DNA of 64,000 bases from Rhizobium sp. Root1334 (GCF_001426665.1 NZ_LMEY01000029.1:96957-160956), one strand, 5' to 3'. Positions 41,261 through 50,560 are shown, counted from the stretch's first letter. The notes: generated from the letters alone by a model not told the origin. Numbers and translations: made by a program.

Positions 41261-41275
41261 TTAACGCTTTTTTAA
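41261..41275. promoter_or_regulatory. CtrA-like box TTAA-N7-TTAAC
   Basis: TTAA at 41261 and TTAAC at 41272, seven bases between. It is 98 bases upstream of the GNAT gene on the minus strand and about 410 bases upstream of rpoH2. Confidence 0.4.
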
Positions 41276-41474
41276 CTTTTCCGGCAAGCGGCTTTCATCA
41301 TGGCGCACAGGATTTGGCACCCGGCGCCCGCCTAACACTCGGATAGCCTTCTCTTTTCTGGCCAAACAGGTGATTCGGCCTGGCGAACACCAGCCTTTTG
41401 CAGGGTTGCGGACAGCAATTGGAGGTACGAACGCGATTGGAGGGTCATGACCGCAGAATATGGCGGCGCGGCAT

Positions 41475-41499
41475 GGAACCTTTTCAAGGGTCGCGCGTT
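41475..41499 (+). promoter_or_regulatory. EcfG (general stress sigma factor) promoter of rpoH2
   Basis: GGAAC at 41475-41479, 16 bases, CGTT at 41496-41499: an exact match to the GGAAC-N16/17-CGTT consensus of EcfG/RpoE2 promoters. The start codon of rpoH2 is about 184 bases downstream, leaving a leader of about 175 bases. Confidence 0.75.
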
Positions 41500-41682
41500 T
41501 GAGAACGTCTGGATATGCGCAGCGACGCACATCGGGACTGCCGCGGCCACGTCTTCCGGCCCCGGATCTTAACGGGAAGTAGGGCGGTTCCAATTCTGGT
41601 CAAGCTCCAGGCTGCGGAAATCCCGAAACACCCATCGACCGATCGTTCAGCGGCACCCCTCGTGCCCGTTATGGAGTAGCCG

Positions 41683-42549
41683 ATGAAAAATCTCTCAGCA
41701 GACAGGCGGATGATCAAGATCGCCATGGCGGCACCCTATCTCGAACGGGATGAGGAACACGCGCTGGCAATGGCATGGAAAGACCATCACGATCAGGACG
41801 CCCGCAACAAGATCGCCATGGCGCATATGCGGCTGGTCATCTCCATGGCCGCCAAGTTCCGCAATTTCGGCTTGCCGATGAGCGATCTTGTCCAGGAGGG
41901 ACATATCGGCCTTCTGGAAGCAGCGGCCCGCTTCGAGCCGAGTCGCGAAGTCCGTTTCTCAACCTATGCCAGCTGGTGGATTCGCGCCTCGATGCAGGAT
42001 TACGTGCTGCGCAACTGGTCGATCGTGCGTGGCGGCACCTCGTCGGCGCAAAAGGCTCTGTTCTTCAACCTGCGCCGGCTGCGCGCCAAGCTCGCCCAGG
42101 GCGACCGCCAGCTGACAGCCCGCGCCGTCCATGAAGAAATCGCCGTGGCGCTCGGCGTCAGCCTTGCCGATGTGCAGACAATGGACGCCCGCCTCTCCGG
42201 CAACGACGCTTCGCTGCAGGCGCCGATCTCCACCTCAGGCGAATCCGATGGCGGCGAGCGCCTCGATCTTCTCGCCTGCGACGCACCGCTTCCCGACGAG
42301 CAGGTTTCCGAAATGATCGACAGCGAGCGCCGCCGCACCTGGCTCAGCCACGCGCTCTGCCAGCTGAATGACCGCGAAATGAAGATCATCCGTGCCCGCC
42401 GCCTTTCCGAAGACAGTGCCACCCTCGAAGAACTCGGCGCCGATCTCGGCATCTCCAAGGAGCGGGTCCGCCAGATCGAAACCCGGGCATTGGAAAAGTT
42501 AAAGATCGCGCTTGTAGCGGAAGCGCCGGTACTGGCGATGCGGCATTGA
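41683..42549 (+). CDS. rpoH2: RNA polymerase sigma factor RpoH2 (sigma-32 type)
   Basis: Alternative sigma factor of 288 residues. Region 2 is visible (RLVISMAAKFRNFGLPMSDLVQEGHIGLLEAA, RFSTYASWWIRASMQDYVLRNWS), the RpoH box is QKALFFNLRR, and region 4 has LEELGADLGISKERVRQIETRALEKL. Rhizobia have two RpoH; the EcfG-type promoter upstream fits RpoH2, which is under the general stress response, better than the heat-shock RpoH1. Confidence 0.88.
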   Translation: MKNLSADRRMIKIAMAAPYLERDEEHALAMAWKDHHDQDARNKIAMAHMRLVISMAAKFRNFGLPMSDLVQEGHIGLLEAAARFEPSREVRFSTYASWWIRASMQDYVLRNWSIVRGGTSSAQKALFFNLRRLRAKLAQGDRQLTARAVHEEIAVALGVSLADVQTMDARLSGNDASLQAPISTSGESDGGERLDLLACDAPLPDEQVSEMIDSERRRTWLSHALCQLNDREMKIIRARRLSEDSATLEELGADLGISKERVRQIETRALEKLKIALVAEAPVLAMRH

Positions 42550-42570
42550 TATGCCTTTGACTGAGCACGG

Positions 42571-42601
42571 AACCGGATGAATAGTTTCATCCGGTTTTTT
42601 T
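42571..42601 (+). terminator. Intrinsic terminator after rpoH2
   Basis: Stem AACCGGATGAA paired with TTCATCCGGTT followed by a run of T to 42601; 21 bases past the stop. Confidence 0.9.
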
Positions 42602-42748
42602 GCGTCAGGATGAACCGTGTAAGCATATCCGCTGCACGATCTTCTGCGACGGCGGTCACGGGCGGTTTACCTTTCAAAGCTAATACTTCAAACACGTGGT
42701 ATTGCGCCGGCGGCGCAGATTGTTCCCAGCTCGCTTTCAGGTGGTCTA

Positions 42749-44221
42749 ATGCACGAGACATTCGATTCCGGCGTCTTCAACCTGGCGCCGATTGCCATGT
42801 GGATCGAGGATTTCAGTGAGGTAAAAGCGCTTTTCGATGTTTGGCGCGCCCAAGGGGTTACCGACATCCGTGCGTTCCTGCGGGAGGATACATCGCGCAT
42901 CGGGCAATGCTCTGCGCGAATCCGGGTTCTGGATGTCAACCGCAAAACCCTCGAGCTTTTTGAGGCCGGTGACGTCGATCATCTTCGCGCGGGCATAGCC
43001 CAGGTCTTTCGAGACGATATGCTCGAAACACACATCAATGAACTGGCCGCCCTTTTCGACGGGGAAACCACGTTTTCCAGCACCACCGTCAACTACACGC
43101 TCTCCGGCCGGCGTCTCGATATCCAGCTTCGCGGTGCCGTCATGCCGGGCCATGAAGGCTCGCTTGCAAAGGTGTTGCTGACGACGGAAGACATCACCGC
43201 GCGGGAAGATGCACGCCGGGCGGAACTTGAACAACGGCTCTATGCCGAAGGCATCTTCGAACATTCGCCGGTGTCGCTCTGGATCGAGGACTTCAGCCGC
43301 ATCAAGGCTCTGATCGAGGATATCCGCAATCGCGGCATCAGCGACTTTCGAACATTCATGGACGTCCATCCGGAATTCGTCACCCAATGCATGAGCGAAA
43401 TCCGTGTCATCGACGTTAATCAGGCGACACTCGATCTGTTCTGCGCTCCGGATCGCATGACGCTGCTTCAACGGTTGAGCGATATCTTCCGCGACGATAT
43501 GGAAAAGCCGTTCCGCGAGCAATTGATCGAGCTTTGGAACGGCAACCTCTTCCATCACCGCGAAATCGTCAACTACGCGCTGGATGGGTCCGAGCGGCAT
43601 ATCCTGCTGCATTTTTCCGTCTTCCCCGGACACGAAAACGATTGGTCCCGCGTTCAGGTGGCGCTGGCCGATATCACCGCGCGCAAGAAAGCCGAAGCCT
43701 ATCTCGAATATCTCGGCAAGCATGACGTCCTGACGAAACTCTACAATCGCGCCTTCTACGCTGAGGAAATCAACCGGCTGGAACGGAAATCGCTGCGGCC
43801 GGTTTCAGCGATCATTATCGATCTCAATGGCCTGAAGGAGGCCAACGACCAGCTTGGCCACGACGCTGGCGACGCATTGCTGCGGCGGTTCGGCGAAATC
43901 CTCAACGGCGCTGTCTCGCAGCCCAACCATGCCGCCCGGATCGGCGGCGACGAGTTCGCCGTGCTGATGCCAGGTGCGGACATCAAGGCGGCAGGCGCGA
44001 TGATGGAGACGATCAACGAACTCTTGAAGATCAACAACCAGTTCTATTCGAGCGCTCCCCTTACCCTGTCCTTCGGCGTCGCGACCAGCGAGCAGGGCGA
44101 ATCCATGGAAGCGCTCGTCCAGCGCGCCGATACCCTGATGTACGAGCAGAAGAGAGCATTCTACGAAGCCAAGGGCACGATGGGCGTGACCGGCGGCCGC
44201 ATCGCCCGCCGGACATCGTAG
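42749..44221 (+). CDS. Tandem PAS-like sensor with GGDEF diguanylate cyclase domain
   Basis: Protein of 490 residues, no transmembrane segment. Residues about 8-150 and 170-315 are two copies of the same sensor module (the parallel phrases PIAMWIEDFSEVKALFD and PVSLWIEDFSRIKALIE show the duplication), followed by a GGDEF domain with HDVLTKLYNRAFY, LNGLKEANDQLGHDAGD and an intact IGGDEFAVL. It should make cyclic di-GMP. No RxxD inhibitory site is seen five residues before GGDEF, so product inhibition is probably lacking. No EAL domain. Confidence 0.9.
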   Translation: MHETFDSGVFNLAPIAMWIEDFSEVKALFDVWRAQGVTDIRAFLREDTSRIGQCSARIRVLDVNRKTLELFEAGDVDHLRAGIAQVFRDDMLETHINELAALFDGETTFSSTTVNYTLSGRRLDIQLRGAVMPGHEGSLAKVLLTTEDITAREDARRAELEQRLYAEGIFEHSPVSLWIEDFSRIKALIEDIRNRGISDFRTFMDVHPEFVTQCMSEIRVIDVNQATLDLFCAPDRMTLLQRLSDIFRDDMEKPFREQLIELWNGNLFHHREIVNYALDGSERHILLHFSVFPGHENDWSRVQVALADITARKKAEAYLEYLGKHDVLTKLYNRAFYAEEINRLERKSLRPVSAIIIDLNGLKEANDQLGHDAGDALLRRFGEILNGAVSQPNHAARIGGDEFAVLMPGADIKAAGAMMETINELLKINNQFYSSAPLTLSFGVATSEQGESMEALVQRADTLMYEQKRAFYEAKGTMGVTGGRIARRTS

Positions 44222-44313
44222 CGGGGAATGTCGAGGGCAGGGCGCGCCACGCGGACGAAGCGCGCTGGAACGGGAGAAAAAGTTAACTAAGGCTCAAGCA
44301 AATCGTTTCAACT

Positions 44314-44339
44314 TTAAATGTATATTAATGCAACTTTAA
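44314..44339. promoter_or_regulatory. Triple TTAA ladder with 7-base spacing (CtrA-like)
   Basis: TTAA at 44314, 44325 and 44336, each separated by exactly 7 bases, making two overlapping CtrA-type boxes in the 239-base gap upstream of the class B PBP gene. That gap holds no gene. Confidence 0.55.
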
Positions 44340-44460
44340 TGTTCCGCAGCTGCTGATCGCCTCTTTGATTGGCATGCGCCCCGGCTGCATCCATGTTCCC
44401 CCGGCGGCGGCCGAGCCGTTCAGGCTCGCTGTCACCAGCATTGCGGGGGTATTGTTCCGA

Positions 44461-46215
44461 ATGATTGCTTTTGTCATCCGACTTCGGAGCCGCGCGCATT
44501 TCAATGTGCAGAGAAAAAACGCCCAAAGCGCCCGCGCTTTCGTCGGCTCCGCCAAGCGTAGAATGGATACCAGGTCCAGGCTCGGCATCGTCATTGCCGC
44601 TTTTGCCGTGATCTTCCTCGCGGCCCTTGCCCGTCTTGTTCAATTTGGGGTTGCGGAACCCATCGCCCTCGCATCGATCGGTGACAATGTCTCGGCAGTT
44701 GCCTCGCGGCCGGATATCGTCGATCGCAACGGGCAGCTGCTGGCAACGGATCTTCGAACCATGTCGCTCTATGCCGAGCCGCGCCGAATCGTCGATGCCG
44801 ACGAAGCCGTCGAAAAACTCTCAACCGTCATTCCCAATCTCGACTGGAGCGACACCCACCGGAAACTGCGATCCGATTCAGCGTTTCAATGGCTGAGACG
44901 CCAGCTGACCCCGCGCCAGCAATCGGACATCCTCGCCTTGGGCATACCCGGCATCGGCTTTAGGCCCGAAAACCGCCGCTTCTATCCGGGCGGCCCCACC
45001 GCATCGCATATTCTCGGCCATGTGAACGTCGACAATCAGGGCCTTGCCGGCATGGAGCGCTATATCGACCAGCAGGGGCTGGCCGATCTGCGCGCCGCCG
45101 GCCTGACGGGTGATGTACCGCTGGAACCGGTCAAACTATCGATCGACCTGCGTGTTCAGCATATCGTCCGCGAGGTCGCCGCGCGGGCAATGCAAAACTA
45201 TCAGGCGGAAGCCGCGGGCGCCGTGGTTCTGGACATGAAGACCGGCGAGATCCTCGCAATGGCCTCGGTGCCCGATTACGACCCCAATCAGCCATCCCGG
45301 ACACTGCCGGACGGCAGCATCGACAAGGAATACGAAAAAGGCTGGTTCAACCGCATCAGCAACGCCACGTTCGAGATGGGATCGACCTTCAAGAGCTTTA
45401 CGCTGGCCATGGGTTTCGACGCCGGAAAGATCGACCTCAATTCGGTTGTCGACGCCTCCCGCCCGATCCGTATGGGCGGCTTCACCATCAAGGATTTCAA
45501 GGGCAAGAACCGCCCCCTCTCGATCGTCGAGGTATTCCAGTATTCCTCGAACATCGGCACGGCCGCCGTGGCAGATATGGTCGGCATTGAAGGCCATCAG
45601 GAATTCCTGACCCGGCTGGGGCTCCTGTCGAAGATGGAAACGGAAATGCCGGGCGTGGCGACGCCGACGCAGCCCAGAGCCTGGAAGAAGATCAACTCGG
45701 TGACCATCTCGTTCGGTCACGGGGTAGCGACCACGCCGTTGCAGACCGCCGTTGCGGCAGCCTCGCTGATCAACGGCGGGACCCTGATTCCGCCGACATT
45801 TCTGCCCCGGACACTTGAAGAGGCAGGGGCGATCTCCCGCACGGTCGTGACGGAAAAGACAAGCGCCGACATGCGCTATCTCTTCAACTGGAATGGTTCA
45901 AACGGATCAGGCCGCCACGCGCAAGTCCCCGGTTTCAATGTCGGCGGCAAGACCGGAACGGCTGACAAGGTCATCAACGGCCGGTACGCGAGCAACATCA
46001 ACTTCAACGCCTTCGTTGCGGGCTTCCCGATGGACAAGCCGAAATACATTGTCCTGTCGATTATCGATGCGCCGAAAACGGGCGAGAACGGCGGACGCAC
46101 GGCGGCATCGACCGCCGCCCCGATGATCAAGGAAATCATCGGCCGCGCCGGCCCCCTGCTCGGCATTCAGCCGCAGTTCGGCAAGGACGGATCGATGATG
46201 CTTGCCGACTATTGA
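44461..46215 (+). CDS. Class B penicillin-binding protein (second FtsI/PBP3-type)
   Basis: Peptidoglycan transpeptidase of 584 residues from the chosen start. Short cytoplasmic tail (LRSRAHFNV), one TM (about 41-60), a pedestal domain (about 75-220), and the catalytic domain with S308-x2-K311 in GSTFKSF, SSN (362-364) and K497-T-G in GGKTGTAD. It resembles FtsI but stands outside any division cluster, so it is a likely second PBP3 as known in Agrobacterium. ATG at 44461 is chosen since its first residues match the FtsI cytoplasmic tail; 44563 and 44365 are alternatives. Confidence 0.88.
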   Translation: MIAFVIRLRSRAHFNVQRKNAQSARAFVGSAKRRMDTRSRLGIVIAAFAVIFLAALARLVQFGVAEPIALASIGDNVSAVASRPDIVDRNGQLLATDLRTMSLYAEPRRIVDADEAVEKLSTVIPNLDWSDTHRKLRSDSAFQWLRRQLTPRQQSDILALGIPGIGFRPENRRFYPGGPTASHILGHVNVDNQGLAGMERYIDQQGLADLRAAGLTGDVPLEPVKLSIDLRVQHIVREVAARAMQNYQAEAAGAVVLDMKTGEILAMASVPDYDPNQPSRTLPDGSIDKEYEKGWFNRISNATFEMGSTFKSFTLAMGFDAGKIDLNSVVDASRPIRMGGFTIKDFKGKNRPLSIVEVFQYSSNIGTAAVADMVGIEGHQEFLTRLGLLSKMETEMPGVATPTQPRAWKKINSVTISFGHGVATTPLQTAVAAASLINGGTLIPPTFLPRTLEEAGAISRTVVTEKTSADMRYLFNWNGSNGSGRHAQVPGFNVGGKTGTADKVINGRYASNINFNAFVAGFPMDKPKYIVLSIIDAPKTGENGGRTAASTAAPMIKEIIGRAGPLLGIQPQFGKDGSMMLADY

Positions 46216-46248
46216 GGCAAGACTGATCAGCCTTCCAGCCGTCTGCAT

Positions 46249-47760
46249 CTATTCCGAGATGATCTTCACCTTGTCGCCCGGCTTCACCGTCGAGGTGATC
46301 TGCATGGCGTTGATCAGCCGGAAGAGATCGAGCTTGCGGTCAGTTCCCATCATCCGGGCCGAAAGCGTGGCCAGCGTATCGTTCGCCTTGACGGTCACGA
46401 CACGGATGCGCAGCGGCTTCAGGGCCGCGGCCTCCTGCGGCGTCATGCGGCGGAAGGAGGCGCGCAGCACATCGGCCGTCGGCTCCAGGCTCGGCGCGCC
46501 CTTCGGCACGGCGGTCAGGAACCGGTAGATCTGCGTGTCGATCCGGATCACGGTGACGTCGAAATCCCAGCGCTCCGCCGATGCCCGTGCCGTTGCCGCC
46601 TCAAGCCCGTTGATCGTCACGGCATGGATCGTATCCGGCTGCAGGCCGGTTACCCAGCCGCTGCCGATATAGTCGGTCAGGCTGCGCTTCTGCGCATCGG
46701 CCACGCCGTCAAAGCGGATTGCCGTCTCGTTCGGCCCGGTCGCAAGCACCGCCTCGGCCTTGTTGTCGATCTGGAAGCCGGCCGGTACATCGAAACGGAT
46801 GCCGAGCGTTCCGTGCAGGAACGTCTGGCCACGGACATAACCCTCCTGCGGGCTGTCGCCATAGAGCAAGCCATCGATCCCGGCGAGATAATAGTCGCGG
46901 CCGCGATCACCGACAGCGCCTTCTGCGCCAAAGGCACGGGCATGGCGGCGGGCGAGATCGACGCGCTGCGGCGCGCTCGGATGGCTCGACAGGAAGTCCA
47001 GGCTCTGGTCGCTGTCCGGATCGACCGAGGAGAACCGGCTATAGGCTGCCATCGAATCGAGGAAGCGTGCCGCCGCATAGGGATCGTACCCGGCTTCACC
47101 GAGCATGCGCACACCGATGACGTCGGCCTGCAATTCCTGATTGCGCGAGAAGGCCGCCAGGCGCAGCTTGCCCCGCGCCAATGCCTGCTTGCCGGCCAGA
47201 TCGCTCGACAGCACTTCGGACACGACGCGGCTGGCAATCACCTCTGCCTCTTCGCGCTGCTGCCGCTCGATGCCATGGTTGGCGGTCACGTGTGCCATCT
47301 CGTGGGAGAGCACAGCGGCCACTTCCGAGGCATCGTCTGCGAGCGCCAGAAGGCCGCGCGTCACATAGAGATAGCCACCCGGCAGCGCAAAGGCGTTGAT
47401 CGCGGGCGAGTTGAGGATGGTGATGCGATAGGACTGGTTCGGGTTTTCCGAAACCGCCGTCAAAGCGCCGGTGATACGGGCAACCAACCGCTCGGTCTTT
47501 TGATCCTGATATTCGCCGCCGTAGCTCGCAACGATGCGCGGATGCTCGCGGGCGCCGACCTGGGCGCGCGGATCGTTCTTCTGGACTTCCTCGACGATCT
47601 GCGGATTGGAGGACGGCGAAACCTTGGGCTCATAGGTCTGCTCGATCACCGACTGGCAACCCGACAGGAGCAGGGCCCCGAACAACGCCGCGACGGCGCG
47701 ATAGGACACGCCGAAGCCCGTTCCTGAATCCCGCTTTTGCGTTCCTGCCGTTCTGCTCAT
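46249..47760 (-). CDS. M48 family metalloprotease lipoprotein with C-terminal LysM-like region
   Basis: Periplasmic zinc protease of 503 residues, BepA/LoiP-like. A lipobox LLLSGC puts the lipid on C35; the zinc site is H153-E-x2-H157 in SHEMAHVTANHG, with E209 (QELQADVIG) the probable third ligand. A second domain (about 290-430) and a C-terminal LysM-like part (VKANDTLATLSARMMG through KPGDKVKIISE) follow. Relatives degrade misfolded outer-membrane proteins. ATG at 47760 (MSRTAGTQKR) gives the lipoprotein signal; upstream codons are not supported. Confidence 0.88.
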   Translation of the reverse strand: MSRTAGTQKRDSGTGFGVSYRAVAALFGALLLSGCQSVIEQTYEPKVSPSSNPQIVEEVQKNDPRAQVGAREHPRIVASYGGEYQDQKTERLVARITGALTAVSENPNQSYRITILNSPAINAFALPGGYLYVTRGLLALADDASEVAAVLSHEMAHVTANHGIERQQREEAEVIASRVVSEVLSSDLAGKQALARGKLRLAAFSRNQELQADVIGVRMLGEAGYDPYAAARFLDSMAAYSRFSSVDPDSDQSLDFLSSHPSAPQRVDLARRHARAFGAEGAVGDRGRDYYLAGIDGLLYGDSPQEGYVRGQTFLHGTLGIRFDVPAGFQIDNKAEAVLATGPNETAIRFDGVADAQKRSLTDYIGSGWVTGLQPDTIHAVTINGLEAATARASAERWDFDVTVIRIDTQIYRFLTAVPKGAPSLEPTADVLRASFRRMTPQEAAALKPLRIRVVTVKANDTLATLSARMMGTDRKLDLFRLINAMQITSTVKPGDKVKIISE

Positions 47761-48023
47761 CGCCTCAGCTCGTTTCCAGTCTTCAGCCCAGCCGCGCAAA
47801 CAGTCAGTTGATCGCGCGGATGCAAATTCAGTATTCTTTACAGCCGTATAAATAGGTCTGGCGCCAGTTACGGCAATGACCTGCTGTAACCTATTCGCGC
47901 CATGCGTGCCTAGCATACACCCATAGAAATAGTTTCCCCGTGATATCCCGGCAACGCACACCCAAACGTGAACGCGCAAGATAGCCAAAGCGCCGTCGCA
48001 CAGGGTGTCGTTCAAATTGTGGC

Positions 48024-48044
48024 AAAAGCATCGCAGGCGATGCT
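48024..48044 (-). terminator. Terminator after thiQ
   Basis: AGCATCGC, two bases, GCGATGCT (48027-48044) with TTTT following on the minus strand. It begins at the last base of the thiQ stop. It is small but well placed. Confidence 0.6.
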
Positions 48045-48766
48045 CATCGCCCCAGAAACCGGGCGACCGCCGGAAGATCGGTATGCTCGAGAAACTGCGT
48101 CACCGGCTCATGCAGGAGAATGCGGCCCTTGTCGAGAAAGAGCACACTGTCTGCCAGCGTCCGGACGTCGTCAGGATGATGTGTAATGATCAGGATCGTG
48201 TGACCTTCCTGCTGGTGCAGATCAAGCAGAAGGCTGCTCATCCCGGCCCGCAGGCCCGGATCGAGCGCCGCAAACGGCTCGTCGAGCAACAGGACCGGCT
48301 TGCGGCGCACCAGCGCCCGGGCGAGCGCCACCCGCTGGCGTTCGCCGCCGGATAAGGTCGGCGGCAGGCGCTTGCCAAACCCCTCCAGTCCGACGCGCAG
48401 TAGCGCGCTTGCGATTTTCGCCTTTTCCTTGATGCCAAGCCTCAGTGCCGGATCGATGCCGAGACCGATATTGGTGGCGACGTCGAGATGCGCAAACAGG
48501 TTGTGCTCCTGAAAGATCACCGAGACCGGCCGTTCGGCAGGATCGCGCCCGGCAACATCTTTCCCGAGAATCTCAACCTGGCCGGTATCCGGTGTTTCGA
48601 ACCCGGCGATCACATTGAGCAGCGTCGACTTGCCGGAACCGGATGCCCCCGTCACGGCAACGATCTGTCCCTTGCCGACGGCGCAATCGAAATGTAGTCC
48701 GGTTTCATCGAACTGGACCCGCACGTTGTCGAGACGAACAGCGATATCCGTTTCAGGCAGTGACAT
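48044..48766 (-). CDS. thiQ: Thiamine ABC transporter, ATP-binding protein
   Basis: ATPase of 240 residues energising thiamine / TPP import. Walker A GASGSGKST, signature LSGGERQR, Walker B VLLLDEPFAALDP and switch IITHHPDD are all intact. Its start overlaps thiP by 14 bases. The thiB-thiP-thiQ order and the TPP riboswitch upstream identify it among the many ABC ATPases. Confidence 0.93.
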   Translation of the reverse strand: MSLPETDIAVRLDNVRVQFDETGLHFDCAVGKGQIVAVTGASGSGKSTLLNVIAGFETPDTGQVEILGKDVAGRDPAERPVSVIFQEHNLFAHLDVATNIGLGIDPALRLGIKEKAKIASALLRVGLEGFGKRLPPTLSGGERQRVALARALVRRKPVLLLDEPFAALDPGLRAGMSSLLLDLHQQEGHTILIITHHPDDVRTLADSVLFLDKGRILLHEPVTQFLEHTDLPAVARFLGR

Positions 48767-50396
48767 CTTTTCTCCTCTGATCGTCAGCCCCTGCCCGCGG
48801 CGTCCCGGCGATCGTTAGCACCAGGCAGACAAGCCCGAGAAACAAGGCCAGGCCCGCCGCATCGGTCGAGCGGTAACCTGCCATGCGGCTGTACAGCAGC
48901 CAGGGCAGCGTCACCATATCCTGCGAGCCGAACAGCGCCACGGCGCCGAGATCGCCAAGTGACAGGGCGCAGGCAAAAGACAGCGCCATCAGCAACGGCC
49001 TGCGCAAACCCGGCCAATCGATCAGCCGCAGACGATGCCAGCCGCTGAGACCAAGGCTGACCGCAAGTTTGGCCGTGCGGGCCGTATGCGTGGCCATTGC
49101 CGGTTCCAGCACGCGATAAACGAAAGGCAGCGCCATCAGCGTATTGATCAGGATGACCAGCAGCGGCGCAAATCGTGCGACATCTCCGAACGGCCGCAAC
49201 AGCAAAAACCAGCCAGCCCCCAGAACCACCGGCGGCACCAGCAGCACCAGCGACGAACTGGCAAAAATCCCCACAGCCAGCCCCCGAAGAAGCACCGCTG
49301 GCCGCCTCGACGACAGGGCTGCCTGCCGCGCCCGGATCATGAGGGAGGCGGAGACAACACAAAGCAGCCCCGAGATCAGCGCAATGACGATACTGGTGAT
49401 CAGCGCCCGCCGCACCATCGGATCCCCGGCAAGCTTGACGAGATCGGCACGCAGGCCGGAAGAGACGACCGAGCCGAGCGGCAGAGCCAGAAACAGAACG
49501 GCAAGCGCGATCACCAGTCCGTCGCCTGCCCGACCAAACCCACCGCGTCCATCAAAGCGGCGCACCCTGCGCCCGCCGCCATGCCCCTCGTCTGCCGCAG
49601 GTGTGAGCAGCCGGATCGCAACCAGCAGCGCGGCGGTCACGGAAATCTGCAGCAGCGACAGCGCGATAGCCCGTGGCGGATCGAAATCGAAGCGCAGCGC
49701 CTGATAGATAGCAACCTCGATCGTACTCGCCGCCGGCCCGCCGCCCAGCGTCAGCACCAGCGTAAAGCTGGTGGCGCAAAGCATGAAGATCAGCCCGGCA
49801 ATGCCGGGCAAAAGCCCACGGATCACCGGCCATTCGATAAAGCGGAAAATCGACAGCGGCCGCATGCCGAGATTGGCCCCGGCCAGCCAGTATTCGCCGG
49901 GAATACGCTCCAGCCCGCCCAGCATCAGCCGGGCGGCGAGCGGCATGTTGAAAAAGACATGGGCAACGAGAATGCCCGACAGGCCGTAGATGCTGACCGG
50001 CTGGTCGAGACCGATGGCCACCAACGCGGTATTCAAAGCGCCCTGCCGTCCCCAGATGCCGATCAGTCCCAAAGCTGCCACGAGCGCCGGCAGCCCCAGC
50101 GGCAGCGCCATCAGCCGGATGATCCAGACACGGCCGGGGAACGCCGCCTGCCGCGCCAAGGCCCGCGCCACCGGAATGGCAAAGACAATCGACAGAACGG
50201 TCGAAAGCGACGCCTGCAGCAGCGTGAACCGGGCCACGCGCCAGACATAGGCATCGAACACCACGCCGTCATTGGCGGATCCCGGCTCGTCGAAAGCCAG
50301 GAGTGCCACCGCCGCCAGACAGACGAACAGCACAATGCCACCGAGGCATAGCGCCCCGGCAGTCAGTGTCAGACGTCGTTCCATGCGGTTGATCAT
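48753..50396 (-). CDS. thiP: Thiamine ABC transporter, permease
   Basis: Fused double permease of 547 residues with about 12 transmembrane segments and two BPD-type cytoplasmic coupling loops (EYWLAGANLGMRPLSIFRFIEWP and RTAKLAVSLGLSGWHRLRLIDWP), as in ThiP and FbpB. ATG at 50396 (MINRMERRL) is preferred; 50384 is possible. Neither has a strong ribosome-binding site. Two RIME-like repeats lie just upstream, between thiP and thiB. Confidence 0.92.
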   Translation of the reverse strand: MINRMERRLTLTAGALCLGGIVLFVCLAAVALLAFDEPGSANDGVVFDAYVWRVARFTLLQASLSTVLSIVFAIPVARALARQAAFPGRVWIIRLMALPLGLPALVAALGLIGIWGRQGALNTALVAIGLDQPVSIYGLSGILVAHVFFNMPLAARLMLGGLERIPGEYWLAGANLGMRPLSIFRFIEWPVIRGLLPGIAGLIFMLCATSFTLVLTLGGGPAASTIEVAIYQALRFDFDPPRAIALSLLQISVTAALLVAIRLLTPAADEGHGGGRRVRRFDGRGGFGRAGDGLVIALAVLFLALPLGSVVSSGLRADLVKLAGDPMVRRALITSIVIALISGLLCVVSASLMIRARQAALSSRRPAVLLRGLAVGIFASSSLVLLVPPVVLGAGWFLLLRPFGDVARFAPLLVILINTLMALPFVYRVLEPAMATHTARTAKLAVSLGLSGWHRLRLIDWPGLRRPLLMALSFACALSLGDLGAVALFGSQDMVTLPWLLYSRMAGYRSTDAAGLALFLGLVCLVLTIAGTPRAGADDQRRKDVTA

Positions 50397-50428
50397 GATG
50401 GCTTCGTATTGCTTTCGGGCGTCGCCTC

Positions 50429-50560
50429 GCCCTTTCTTCTCCCCAGCGGGGAGAAGGTGGCCCGCAGGGCCGGATGAGGGGGCCAAACACTCAGAATGTG
50501 CCGAACCGCCCCCTCATCGCCTCGCAGTCGCTCGGCACTTCTCCCCGCTGGGGAGAAGAA
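50429..50560. repeat. RIME-like palindromic repeat, copy 4
   Basis: Complete copy with CTTCTCCCC-GGGGAGAAG at each end, GGCCCGCAGGGCC and CCCCTCATCGCCTCGCAGTCG in the middle. It lies in the 385-base gap between thiP and thiB. Confidence 0.75.

Larger units (their letters stand above)
41164..41682. other. Long intergenic region upstream of rpoH2
   Basis: 519 bases without a supported gene. It holds an exact CtrA-like TTAA-N7-TTAA (41261-41275) and an EcfG-type promoter (41475-41499). The small frames on the minus strand have no recognisable protein features. Confidence 0.6.

Noticed and set aside
41261..41593. 110-residue minus-strand frame upstream of rpoH2
   Set aside because: No ribosome-binding site, Arg/Pro/Cys-rich translation, and it overlaps the EcfG-type promoter.
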